Shown piece after piece: positions 1-6,869 of a stretch of 19,898 bases of DNA. The stretch's first letter is position 1. Every line of letters begins with the position of its first letter. This DNA is from Bacteroidales bacterium UBA3724 (GTDB lineage: Bacteria; Bacteroidota; Bacteroidia; Bacteroidales; P3), in contig DFHL01000068.1 of assembly GCA_002371315.1 (NCBI GenBank), positions 22,397-42,294 on the forward strand. The letters run 5' to 3'. The notes below the pieces were generated by a model, which had not been told where the DNA came from, searched no databases, and saw nothing but the letters and a program-made list of their open reading frames with translations. Both the position numbers and the translations under genes were made by a program.

Positions 1-58
1 GTACAACGGGCAGTGCAGGTGCTGGTAATCAGGCCCTAAAAAAAGCGGAAACGGGGGG

Positions 59-970
59 TCAGAAACCGAGAGTTGCCTTCGCGCCGTCGACGTCCAGTTC
101 CACCTCCACGCCCAGGGGCAGGGCGCAATTGGCGGTGCCGATGTGGCCCAGCGGGCAGCCGAAAGCCACGGGATAGCCATATTCGGCCACGGCATCGGCG
201 ACGATGCGCTCGGCGCTGCGCCCGAAGGGGACGGCATTGTCGTGCATCGACGTCATTGCGCCGACAACAAGGCCCTTCAGGTGCGACAGCTTGCCGGCGC
301 GCTTCAGGGCCATCATCATACGGTCGATGTGGTAAAGATACTCGTCAAGGTCCTCGATTACAAGTATTTTGCCGTCGGTGTCGACGTCCGACGCCGACCC
401 CAGCAGGCTGTAGAGTATCGACAGGTTGCCGCCCACGGCCAGGCCGCGGCAGCGCCCCGCGCGGTTGGCGATGCCGGCAAGGGGGTTGGCAAACTCGTAG
501 CGCCCGGTGCCGTCGAAGAGGGCCCGGCGCAGGCTCTGCACCGCAGGGCAATCCCACTGCGAGGCGTCGGCCGGCAGGTCGATGGCCATAGCGGCGTGCA
601 TCGTCGGCACTGCGCAATGGCGAGCTATGTGGCTGTGCAGCACGGTGATATCGCTGTATCCGACAATCCATTTGGGATGCTCTTCGAAGCGGCCGAAATC
701 CAGCCTGTCGACGATGCGCACCGTGCCGTAGCCGCCGCGCACGCAGAGGATGGCCTTCAGCTCCGCATCGTCGAGCAGCGCCTGCATCAGGGCCGCGCGG
801 TGGCTGTCGCTGCCAGCCATCTGGTTGTCAGCAGCATAGAGACCTTCGGGCACCACCACCTGCAGCCCCCACGACTGCAGCAGCCGCAGGGCGCCGTCGA
901 CCTCGGCGGGTGTAACTTTGCGCGCCGGGGCCGCCAAGGCCACACGGTCGCCTCTTTTCAGTTTCTCCAT
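59..970 (-). CDS. LD-carboxypeptidase (peptidase family S66, LdcA/MccF-like)
   Basis: A cytoplasmic serine peptidase of family S66. Members remove the terminal D-alanine from L,D-linked muropeptide tetrapeptides during murein recycling, and MccF relatives cleave microcin C-type compounds. Read from the ATG at 970 the protein has 303 residues, the usual family length. The nucleophile motif GYSDIT places Ser106, IEDLDEY gives Glu206, and the C-terminal GHIGTANCALPLG gives His276, so the Ser-Glu-His triad is complete. The frame stays open upstream to 1060, but those 30 extra residues do not resemble the family and fall in the AT-rich promoter region, so the ATG at 970 is preferred. No signal peptide is seen. 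The gene is divergent from the DRTGG operon. LdcA or MccF specificity cannot be separated here. Confidence 0.93.
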   Translation of the reverse strand: MEKLKRGDRVALAAPARKVTPAEVDGALRLLQSWGLQVVVPEGLYAADNQMAGSDSHRAALMQALLDDAELKAILCVRGGYGTVRIVDRLDFGRFEEHPKWIVGYSDITVLHSHIARHCAVPTMHAAMAIDLPADASQWDCPAVQSLRRALFDGTGRYEFANPLAGIANRAGRCRGLAVGGNLSILYSLLGSASDVDTDGKILVIEDLDEYLYHIDRMMMALKRAGKLSHLKGLVVGAMTSMHDNAVPFGRSAERIVADAVAEYGYPVAFGCPLGHIGTANCALPLGVEVELDVDGAKATLGF

Positions 971-1004
971 AGCGTATGTTTTTCGACCTTTAACGCCATT
1001 CGGG

Positions 1005-1012
1005 CAAAAATA
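1005..1012 (-). promoter_or_regulatory. Possible -7 element for the LD-carboxypeptidase gene
   Basis: The minus strand reads TATTTTTG, a match to the Bacteroides -7 consensus TAnnTTTG, 35 bp before the chosen ATG. No TTTG lies at the ideal 19-21 bp spacing upstream, so the call is weak. Confidence 0.35.
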
Positions 1013-1023
1013 TTGCCATACCG

Positions 1024-1052
1024 TCAAAATATTGAACTTCAAAATATTGAAC
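1024..1052. repeat. Two direct copies of a 14-bp sequence in the divergent promoter region
   Basis: TCAAAATATTGAAC occurs exactly at 1024-1037 and again at 1039-1052, a 15-bp period. Each copy holds an imperfect palindrome of the form TCAA-N4-TTGA. A related AAAATATTG stretch lies at 1007-1015. The location between two divergent genes suggests operator sites, but no regulator is identified. Confidence 0.6.
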
Positions 1053-1115
1053 CCTTGCAAAAAGTTAAAATCGCAAAAAAGGGGCCGTTTTTTTCTTCAA
1101 TTCCGAAAAAAAGTG

Positions 1116-1123
1116 TAAATTTG
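1116..1123 (+). promoter_or_regulatory. Probable -7 promoter element of the DRTGG/hydrogenase operon
   Basis: TAAATTTG matches the Bacteroides -7 consensus TAnnTTTG and sits 56 bp before the ATG at 1180. The region where the -33 element should be is T-rich but has no clear TTTG. The leader would be about 50 nt. Confidence 0.5.
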
Positions 1124-1179
1124 CACTTTCTTTTTTCCACAGACAAAAACAATCAATCCCAAAACCAAAACACAAGGAA

Positions 1180-1521
1180 ATGACACTACGTGAAATAGTT
1201 AAGCTGCTCGATGCCAAAGTGTGCATCGGCGACAACCGGCTGGACGAAGAGGTGGAATACGCCTTCGCCTCGGACCTTATGAGCGACGTGCTGACCCTCA
1301 AGGACACCCCGATGCTCATCACCGGCCTGTGCAACGTGCAGACCATCCGCACCTGCGATATGGCCACGCTCGACATCATCGTTGTGGTGCGCAACAAGAA
1401 GGTGACCGACGATATGATCGAGGAGGCCGAGGACAACGGTATGGTCATCCTCAGCTGCCCCTACTCGATGTTCAAGGCCTGCGGCCTGCTCTACGACGCC
1501 GGCATCAAACCGCTGTATTAA
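1180..1521 (+). CDS. DRTGG domain-containing protein
   Basis: A 113-residue cytoplasmic protein made of essentially one DRTGG domain. This domain is also found in phosphotransacetylase and CBS-pair proteins and is thought to bind a ligand or mediate contacts; its biochemical role is not settled. Visible family traits are the N-terminal MTLREIVKLLDAKV, the segment AFASDLMSDVL near residues 28-38, the hydrophobic strand LDIIVVVRNKK and the C-terminal VILSCPYSMFKACGLLYDAG. Small DRTGG proteins of this kind are commonly encoded beside an RsbW-like ATPase and an iron-only hydrogenase-like protein in anaerobes, and both neighbours follow here on the same strand. The ATG at 1180 is the only sensible start. 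It is likely a signalling partner of the two genes downstream. Confidence 0.85.
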   Translation: MTLREIVKLLDAKVCIGDNRLDEEVEYAFASDLMSDVLTLKDTPMLITGLCNVQTIRTCDMATLDIIVVVRNKKVTDDMIEEAEDNGMVILSCPYSMFKACGLLYDAGIKPLY

Positions 1522-1554
1522 TCACAATTCACCAATCTCAATCCACAATCCACT
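1520..1554 (+). repeat. Five tandem 7-bp units filling the spacer before the HATPase gene
   Basis: From 1520, overlapping the TAA stop, to the base before the ATG at 1555, the sequence divides exactly into AATCACA, ATTCACC, AATCTCA, ATCCACA and ATCCACT. All follow a degenerate AWTCACA pattern, so the whole intergenic spacer is a degenerate heptamer repeat. Confidence 0.75.
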
Positions 1555-1965
1555 ATGCATCAGGAATACACAGTAATTGAAGGCGATTTCGTCAACGCCG
1601 GCAAAGCCTCGAGCTCGGTCAAGAAAACGCTGAAGCAGCTCAACGTCGAGCCCGGCATCGTCAAGCGCGTCGTGGTGGCCCTCTACGAGGCCGAAGTCAA
1701 CGCCATAGCCCACGCCTATGGCGGCAAGGTGCTGGTCGACATCGACAGCGACAAGATTCGTATGGTCGTGGCCGACAAGGGCCCCGGCATCCCCGACATA
1801 GCGCTGGCAATGCAGGAGGGCTACTCCACCGCCCGCCCCGAGGTGCGCGATATGGGCTTCGGCGCAGGTATGGGCCTGCCCAATATGCAGAAGAATGTCG
1901 ACAAGCTCAACGTCACCAGCGAAGTGGGCGTCGGCACCACCGTCGAAATGGAAGTGAACTTTTAG
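1555..1965 (+). CDS. RsbW/SpoIIAB-type HATPase (anti-sigma regulatory factor family)
   Basis: A 136-residue single-domain GHKL ATPase of the family that includes the serine kinases and anti-sigma factors RsbW and SpoIIAB. The N box is at residues 45-53 (EAEVNAIAH, with Glu45, Glu47, Asn49 and His53). The G1 box is DKGPGIPD at 74-81 and the G2 box is GFGAGMGLPNM at 101-111, so ATP binding should be intact. No sigma factor or STAS anti-anti-sigma partner is encoded in the window, so the target is unknown. It lies between the DRTGG and hydrogenase-like genes in an arrangement known from many anaerobes, where it is presumed to pass on a redox or hydrogen signal. The spacer before it is a heptamer repeat. 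Confidence 0.9.
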   Translation: MHQEYTVIEGDFVNAGKASSSVKKTLKQLNVEPGIVKRVVVALYEAEVNAIAHAYGGKVLVDIDSDKIRMVVADKGPGIPDIALAMQEGYSTARPEVRDMGFGAGMGLPNMQKNVDKLNVTSEVGVGTTVEMEVNF

Positions 1966-2013
1966 CCTCTGATTTTAACTGCGAATTAAACAGATTAAAC
2001 GGTTTTTCAGAGG
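1966..2013 (+). other. Short inverted repeat after the HATPase gene
   Basis: CCTCTG at 1966-1971 pairs with CAGAGG at 2008-2013, enclosing an AT-rich 36-nt loop. It follows the stop codon directly. The stem is short and no T-run follows, so a role as terminator is doubtful; it may be an RNA processing site. Confidence 0.3.
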
Positions 2014-2026
2014 TCACCTAACCACT

Positions 2027-2068
2027 ATTCACCATTCCCAATTCACAATTCACTAATCACAATTCACA
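2027..2068 (+). repeat. Six tandem 7-bp units before the hydrogenase-like gene
   Basis: The 42 bp divide exactly into ATTCACC, ATTCCCA, ATTCACA, ATTCACT, AATCACA and ATTCACA, consensus ATTCACA. The array ends 6 bp before the ATG at 2075. It is the same heptamer family as in the spacer at 1520-1554. Confidence 0.85.
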
Positions 2069-2074
2069 ACAACT

Positions 2075-3424
2075 ATGTTCGTACACGCGCTTAAAATAGA
2101 CGACAAGAAATGCATCGGCTGTATGCGATGCCTCAAGGCCTGCCCCACCGAGGCCATACGCATCAGCGAGGGCACCGCACACATACAGGAGCACCGCTGC
2201 ATCGACTGCGGCAAGTGCTATGAGACCTGCCCCGTCAAGGCCATCTATATCAACGAGGACGACTTTCGGATGGTCCACGATTTCCCCCATTCGGTGGCGC
2301 TCATCCCGGCCGTCTTTCTGGGCCAGTTTCCCGAGGAGATACGCGTGTCGCGAATCTACAACGCCCTCGAGGACCTCGGGTTCCGCCACGTCTTCGAGGT
2401 CGAGTCGGCTGCCAACATATTTGCCGAAGCCAAAGAGCATTACGCTCGCGAGAACCCCGACATACGGCCGCTGATTTCGAGCTTCTGCCCTGCCATCGTA
2501 AGGCTGATACAGATCAAGTACCCCTCGCTGACCGAGAACATTATGCCCATCAAGGCGCCCCTCGACCTTTCGGCCATCTACTGCCTGCAGGAGCTGCAGA
2601 ACCGCGGCATCCCGCGCGAGGAGATAGGCCTCTTCTACGTCACCCCCTGCGCCGCCAAGATTGCCGCCGTCAAGGCCCCCATCGGCGAGAAGCGGTCCAT
2701 CATCGACGGCGTGATCAATATGGACTCGCTCTTCAACCGCACCTACCGCAAAATCAAGGAGCAAGGCAAGAACTACATCCCCAAGCCCAGCCGCACCATC
2801 AACCTGTCGAGCGACGCCATACTGAGCACCCTCACCAACGGCGAGCGGCGCATCTGCCTGGCCAAGAAGAGCTATTCCATCGACGGCATACAGAACGTGA
2901 TGGACTTCCTCGACAAGCTGGAGAACGACGAGGTGGAGGATGTCGAATTCCTCGAGCTGCGCGCCTGCGACCAGAGCTGCGCCGGTGCCCTGCTGAGCTA
3001 CGAGAACCGTTTCCTGTGCGGAGCACGTATGTATTCGCGTGCCCGCAAGGCCGCCGAACGCGAGCGCAACGGCGAGGTGCCGCGCGACCGCGCAATGGAC
3101 AAGATGAAGGACTACCTGCTCGAGAACAGCCGCGTCGAGGCGCCGCAGCCCCGCTCGATGTTCGTGCTCGACAAGGACCGCGCCAAAGCATTCGAAAAGA
3201 TGGAGCGCATCAACCGGCTCAAGGCCCGCCTGCCGCAGATCGACTGCGGACTGTGCGGCGCACCGACGTGCGAAAGCTTTGCCGGCGACGTGGTCATCAA
3301 CCGCATCGGCCTGTCGCGCTGCATCTTCTACCAGCGCCACCTGGAGCGCAACAACGACATCACGCGCCAGGAGTGCATCGCCGCAATGAACGCCGTCTGG
3401 GGCAGCGACCGAATGAAGGAATAA
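2075..3424 (+). CDS. Putative sensory [FeFe]-hydrogenase with N- and C-terminal [4Fe-4S] domains
   Basis: A 449-residue cytoplasmic iron-sulfur protein. An N-terminal 2x[4Fe-4S] ferredoxin domain carries Cys13, 16, 19, 23 and Cys42, 45, 48, 52. The H-cluster domain follows: motif L1 is SSFCP with Cys138, L2 is TPCAAK with Cys192, and L3 is RACDQSCAG with Cys298 and Cys302, so the four cysteines expected to hold the H-cluster are present. The Cys that normally precedes the L1 ligand (TSCCP in catalytic enzymes, used in proton transfer) is Phe137, and the Met residues before the L2 and L3 cysteines are Thr and Arg. A C-terminal four-cysteine domain follows (Cys391, 394, 399, 416; CGLCGAPTC). 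The changes fit the divergent, presumed sensory hydrogenases (groups C/D) better than H2-producing enzymes. It closes a set with DRTGG and HATPase genes. No maturases HydE, HydF or HydG are in the window. Confidence 0.88.
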   Translation: MFVHALKIDDKKCIGCMRCLKACPTEAIRISEGTAHIQEHRCIDCGKCYETCPVKAIYINEDDFRMVHDFPHSVALIPAVFLGQFPEEIRVSRIYNALEDLGFRHVFEVESAANIFAEAKEHYARENPDIRPLISSFCPAIVRLIQIKYPSLTENIMPIKAPLDLSAIYCLQELQNRGIPREEIGLFYVTPCAAKIAAVKAPIGEKRSIIDGVINMDSLFNRTYRKIKEQGKNYIPKPSRTINLSSDAILSTLTNGERRICLAKKSYSIDGIQNVMDFLDKLENDEVEDVEFLELRACDQSCAGALLSYENRFLCGARMYSRARKAAERERNGEVPRDRAMDKMKDYLLENSRVEAPQPRSMFVLDKDRAKAFEKMERINRLKARLPQIDCGLCGAPTCESFAGDVVINRIGLSRCIFYQRHLERNNDITRQECIAAMNAVWGSDRMKE

Positions 3425-3490
3425 AGAACATCCCTACAGGCCAGAACCGCTTTCCCAAAGACACTAATTATTAACTAATACCTCAATATT

Positions 3491-4036
3491 ATGAAACGAA
3501 TTGTCATTCTTTTTATGTTTGCAGCCCTTTGCGCATCGGCACAAACACCGTCCGACAGTGCCCGCTTCTCAAAACATTTCCTTGAGGCAAGGATGCAGTT
3601 GGGGCCTGGCGAGCACGAATCAGGCGAAGTTCAGTTAAACATAACCGCTGCCTTTGGTCTGCAGTACGCATACGTGCCCGAGCGTTGGGGATGGTATAGT
3701 TCACTGTCCTATGCCAACTTCCAGAAAAGCGACTTTATCGGAGCCACAGGAGGCGCGGTTTACAGGCTTTGCGGCAAGGACTCAAAAATCGATTTCCAAT
3801 TCTATTACGGACTGGCCTTGGCAGTGCCGCTGAGTAGCAAATCCGGCACAAAATTGGGACTCGATGCCGGCATACGTATCGCAAATGGCGCAAAGGCCGA
3901 CCGAAACAAGTTCTCTTGGATGAGCGCAACGCTTGGACTGACAAACTTTTGGGACAAGCCGTTCGTTACTATGGGACTAAGCATAGATGTGGCGGCCGTC
4001 GTTGCCGGACTCACAATGCTTCGGATTTATTTGTAG
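3491..4036 (+). CDS. Secreted, outer-membrane beta-barrel-like hypothetical protein
   Basis: A 181-residue protein that begins with a clear Sec signal peptide (MKRIVILFMFAALCASA, cleavage near residue 17). The rest alternates polar and hydrophobic residues with many Gly, Tyr and Phe, for example AAFGLQYAYVPERWGWYSSL and FQFYYGLALAVPL, as in small 8-stranded outer-membrane barrels of Bacteroidota. I do not recognise a named family. It starts 66 bp after the hydrogenase-like gene on the same strand, with no clear TAnnTTTG element between, so it could be co-transcribed, although its codon use is less GC-rich than the genes before it. The C-terminus (LRIYL) lacks the classical terminal Phe. Confidence 0.75.
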   Translation: MKRIVILFMFAALCASAQTPSDSARFSKHFLEARMQLGPGEHESGEVQLNITAAFGLQYAYVPERWGWYSSLSYANFQKSDFIGATGGAVYRLCGKDSKIDFQFYYGLALAVPLSSKSGTKLGLDAGIRIANGAKADRNKFSWMSATLGLTNFWDKPFVTMGLSIDVAAVVAGLTMLRIYL

Positions 4037-4069
4037 GCTATCCCTGTCATCCCGAATCAACGCTGATCT

Positions 4070-4174
4070 ATGAGGCCCATCCATCTGTATAAATTCATAA
4101 ACATCTATGGTGGCGGCAATATGGGTACCATTGGCGGCGACACCAAGGTCGTCGTCGACAGCAATGCCGACTAA
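4070..4174 (+). pseudogene. Possible remnant of a glycine-rich surface protein (34 codons)
   Basis: A short open frame of 34 codons whose second half reads IYGGGNMGTIGGDTKVVVD. This resembles the GGGNxGxVxGxTxVxI repeat common in large surface or adhesin-like proteins of Bacteroidales. It ends in TAA at 4172-4174, overlapping by 4 bp the end of the convergent helicase gene. No signal peptide or upstream reading frame exists, so it looks like the tail of a decayed gene, although chance is not excluded. Confidence 0.35.
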
Positions 4175-6174
4175 ACCTCGTCCTGTCCAGGCACCGACGT
4201 TTCGTCTGCAGCCGTTTGCTCCTGCGGCCAGGCCTCGACGAACTGTCCTCTTTCCTTGAAGTGTTCAAGCATTGCACGGAAGAAGTGGTGGCGCGACAGC
4301 GTCTCGCTATTGCCTATGATTATTAGTTTCATACGGGCGCGCGTGATGGCGACATTCATTCGGCGCAGGTCGCCAAGGAAGCCGATTTGCCCCTCATCGT
4401 TGTCGCGCACCAAACTTATCAGTATCACGTCGCGCTCCTGCCCCTGAAAGCCGTCGACCGTGCGCACCGTCACCTGTCCGCGCAGACGGCGATAGAAACG
4501 CTGCATCTTCAGCAGGCGGCGTATCATCCGCACCTGGGCACGGTAGGGCGAGATGATGCCAAAGTCGACCCCGTCGGCCACAACGCGCTCCAAACCAAGC
4601 ATATCGACATAGTCGCGCAGCGTGTGCACCACCAGCCGCGCCTCGTCGGCATTGGTCAGGCTGCCGCTCCGCGAACGGCGTTCGCCGCTCTCCGCTTTCC
4701 GCTCTCCGTTTTCCGCTTCCCGCCCTCCTCCACAGGTGTCGATGAAGGTCAGCGGCGTGTCCATCAGGTGCACCTGACGGTCGGCCACCTCGGGCGCGGC
4801 CTTCAGCGCACCGTGATAGAACCAGCGCGAAGGGAAATCCATTATGTCGCGGTGCATACGGTACTGCGTAGTCAGCAGCGTGACGCACTCGGGCTTGGTT
4901 CTAACTATATACTGCATCAGTGTATCCGACAAGCCTTTGCGTGCCGCCTCTATGCACTTGACCGTCGGCGGCAGCTGCTGGTGGTCGCCGCTCAGCACCA
5001 CGCGGTCGGCCTTCAGAATGGCTGTCCAGCAGGCCGGCTCGAGCGCCTGCGCCGCCTCGTCGATGAAAAGGGTGCTGAAACGGCGGCGTTCCAGTATGTG
5101 GTAGGCGCTGCCAATCAGCGTGCAGCTCACCACGCGCGCCTGACGGAACAGGTCTTCGTTTATCCTGATTTCCAGCTCGTCGGCACGCTTGCGCATCTGG
5201 CGCGCCTTCTCCTTCGACGGTGGCCGGTCGGCGTTGCGCAGCAGCTGGCGTATCTGCCACAGCTCGGGATAGTCGGGATGGTCGCCATAGCGCCGCTCGT
5301 AGCTGCATTCAAGCATCTCGTCGCTCATCTTCAGCGGATTGCCGATGCGCAGCACATTGACGCTGCGCTTCGACAGCTGCTCGCTGATCCAGTCGACGGC
5401 GGCGTTCGACGGCGCGCAGACCAGCACCTGCTCCTCGCGCTGCAGCGTCTCGATGATGGCCTCGACCAGCGTGGTCGTCTTGCCCGTCCCCGGAGGACCG
5501 TGCACTATGGCTACATCCATCGCCGCAACCACCTGCCGCACAGCACGGTTCTGCGTATCGTTAAGCCACGGGAACACCACCGGCGGCAGCTGGCGGAACC
5601 GAGGCCGCAGATTGCCGACAAGGGTTTCGCGCAAGCGCACAAACTTCTCGCTGTCAGAGCGCATAGCCGTCCGCAGCGACTCGTGCATCACGCGGTACGA
5701 CGTGCTGTCGATCGACACGCGGATGCCCAGCAGCGCACGCTCGGCCGTCTCCTGCAGCACTTTCAGCGCGTCGCGACCGGGCAGCTGTATCTGTATTACA
5801 CCCTCTTTAAAGCTGTCGACAAAACAACTGTATTTCAATTCCCTGACACCGCCACTTGCGACAAAACCGCCGTTGCCTCGACTGCTTTCGCTTCCACCGA
5901 GGGTGAAAAACGCCACCGCGCTACTGGGCTCGAAATCGTTTTCCAATTCGTCGCCTTCGGTATCGTATGTCACAGTGACAATCAGATGGTTCAGAGCATC
6001 ATAGCCCCATCCGCTGATGGCAATGGGATACTTGCAGTCCGGCTCGTTGGCGCGGCCCGAAATGCAGCCCTCGCCCAACGAGCGGGCATAGGCCGCCGTC
6101 TCGTAGTCCTGCTCCATCCGCAGCAGCTCGTCCAGCGCCGCCAACCGTGCTATGCTTGTCCTGTTTTCCATCAT
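4171..6174 (-). CDS. Superfamily 1 DNA/RNA helicase (UPF1/SMBP2-like, AAA_11-AAA_12)
   Basis: A 667-residue helicase if read from the ATG at 6174. Numbered from that Met, a Q-like motif LNDTQNRAV lies near 204-212, Walker A GPPGTGKTT at 226-234, Walker B DEAAQ at 372-376, motif III GDHQQLPPT at 396-404, motif IV QYRMH at 437-441, motif V TVDGFQGQERDV at 572-583 and motif VI NVAITRARMK at 607-616. All motifs for ATP-driven unwinding are present. The first 200 residues probably form the beta-barrel/stalk typical of UPF1-like enzymes. The frame also opens at a TTG (6216), but its purine-rich stretch abuts the codon too closely to act as a ribosome site. A hydrophilic insert near residues 484-506 (GREAENGERKAESGERRSRS) is encoded by heptamer repeats. 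Members act in nucleic-acid processing; the specific substrate is unknown. Confidence 0.92.
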   Translation of the reverse strand: MMENRTSIARLAALDELLRMEQDYETAAYARSLGEGCISGRANEPDCKYPIAISGWGYDALNHLIVTVTYDTEGDELENDFEPSSAVAFFTLGGSESSRGNGGFVASGGVRELKYSCFVDSFKEGVIQIQLPGRDALKVLQETAERALLGIRVSIDSTSYRVMHESLRTAMRSDSEKFVRLRETLVGNLRPRFRQLPPVVFPWLNDTQNRAVRQVVAAMDVAIVHGPPGTGKTTTLVEAIIETLQREEQVLVCAPSNAAVDWISEQLSKRSVNVLRIGNPLKMSDEMLECSYERRYGDHPDYPELWQIRQLLRNADRPPSKEKARQMRKRADELEIRINEDLFRQARVVSCTLIGSAYHILERRRFSTLFIDEAAQALEPACWTAILKADRVVLSGDHQQLPPTVKCIEAARKGLSDTLMQYIVRTKPECVTLLTTQYRMHRDIMDFPSRWFYHGALKAAPEVADRQVHLMDTPLTFIDTCGGGREAENGERKAESGERRSRSGSLTNADEARLVVHTLRDYVDMLGLERVVADGVDFGIISPYRAQVRMIRRLLKMQRFYRRLRGQVTVRTVDGFQGQERDVILISLVRDNDEGQIGFLGDLRRMNVAITRARMKLIIIGNSETLSRHHFFRAMLEHFKERGQFVEAWPQEQTAADETSVPGQDEV
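4680..4728. repeat. Seven tandem 7-bp units inside the helicase gene
   Basis: On the plus strand the units are GTTCGCC, GCTCTCC, GCTTTCC, GCTCTCC, GTTTTCC, GCTTCCC and GCCCTCC, consensus GYTYTCC (GGARARC on the coding strand). They encode a polar low-complexity insert in which GER recurs every 7 residues (21 bp, three units). Gain or loss of one unit would shift the helicase reading frame. Confidence 0.85.
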
Positions 6175-6264
6175 TTCGCGTTCGTCATCTTTCAACGGCA
6201 AGCACCTGTCCAACAACTCCTTTCAAACCAAACCCACAACACCCGCACCCGCCGTTTCGGCCTG

Positions 6265-6272
6265 CAAAATTA
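6265..6272 (-). promoter_or_regulatory. Probable -7 promoter element of the helicase gene
   Basis: The minus strand reads TAATTTTG, matching TAnnTTTG, 90 bp before the ATG at 6174. No TTTG is seen at the correct -33 position. Confidence 0.45.
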
Positions 6273-6287
6273 CACAAAATAATCGTA

Positions 6288-6310
6288 TCATCGACTTCTA
6301 TTATCGATGA
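6288..6310. promoter_or_regulatory. Inverted repeat overlapping the -33 region of the helicase promoter
   Basis: TCATCGA (6288-6294) and TCGATGA (6304-6310) form a perfect 7-bp dyad around a 9-bp centre, just upstream of the helicase -7 element on the minus strand. Its position suggests an operator; no regulator is known. Confidence 0.35.
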
Positions 6311-6389
6311 CTTGCCCCACGAAGCGAAATGACAGTAATTGAAGTCAGGCTTGACTACCAATCGGCAAATTCTCACCGACAGCAACTTC

Positions 6390-6869
6390 CTATTTCGCTG
6401 GTTCCTGATTATTAATTGGCGTATAATAAATAAACACCATCCGCCCATCAGGCAACGTGGAATTAGTCAAAAGTTCCAATGCCTTGACAAAACCCACAGA
6501 GTTTTCCTTTATGGTTTCCATCATCTCGGTATCGGCTGTGCCATCGCTCTTCTCGCTTGTACGAATAATTAGGTCGGAAGTAATGTTGCTACCGTTGAAG
6601 AAACGGCTTGCCTGCGACATAGCCTTCACTCCCGCCACACGAAACATCGCGCTCTCGTTGCCGCCATACTTGGTTGGGTCAAGCGTCAGTACTGAGATTA
6701 AATACTGCTGTTCGTAATCATCCACCGCCCGAACGCCCTCAAACGGAGCATTCTCATACATACGTATGAGGAAATTAGTCAAAGCCGTCTTTTCTTGATT
6801 ATAGCTTTGCGCATTGGATACACTCCCCATTAAAATCACAAGCGCCACAAAAACGATTTTCTTCACCAT
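6390..6869 (-). CDS. Secreted hypothetical protein, possibly LPP20-like
   Basis: A 159-residue exported protein with a signal peptide (about residues 1-20, MVKKIVFVALVILMGSVSNA followed by Q). The mature part has a central segment, FRVAGVKAMSQASRFFNGS, that recalls the Ala-rich helix of LPP20/FlgO-type envelope proteins, where repeated passes through AxxxA helices pack on a small sheet. That resemblance is weak and judged by eye. It is the last gene of the six-gene minus-strand set, and its ATG overlaps the end of the preceding gene by 7 bp, so translation is probably coupled. No Cys follows the signal peptide, so it is not a lipoprotein. Confidence 0.8.
   Translation of the reverse strand: MVKKIVFVALVILMGSVSNAQSYNQEKTALTNFLIRMYENAPFEGVRAVDDYEQQYLISVLTLDPTKYGGNESAMFRVAGVKAMSQASRFFNGSNITSDLIIRTSEKSDGTADTEMMETIKENSVGFVKALELLTNSTLPDGRMVFIYYTPINNQEPAK

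Noticed and set aside
143..1183. Long plus-strand frame opposite the LD-carboxypeptidase gene
   Set aside because: It is the antisense shadow of a clear S66 peptidase gene; its translation is His/Arg/Ala-rich without domain features.
1520..2068. Heptamer arrays considered as a CRISPR-like or origin (iteron) array
   Set aside because: Units are contiguous with no spacers and sit inside an operon directly before start codons; no replication or Cas gene is present.
2057..3340. 427-codon minus-strand frame opposite the hydrogenase-like gene
   Set aside because: The plus strand carries twelve ferredoxin-type cysteines and the H-cluster motifs; the reverse frame is an artefact of GC-rich codons.
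6175..6216. TTG start giving a longer helicase
   Set aside because: The purine-rich stretch touches the TTG, leaving no spacer, and the ATG at 6174 gives a normal N-terminus. Not fully excluded.
4387..6282. 631-codon plus-strand frame opposite the helicase gene
   Set aside because: The minus strand has all SF1 helicase motifs in order; the plus frame has shadow-like composition and no motifs.
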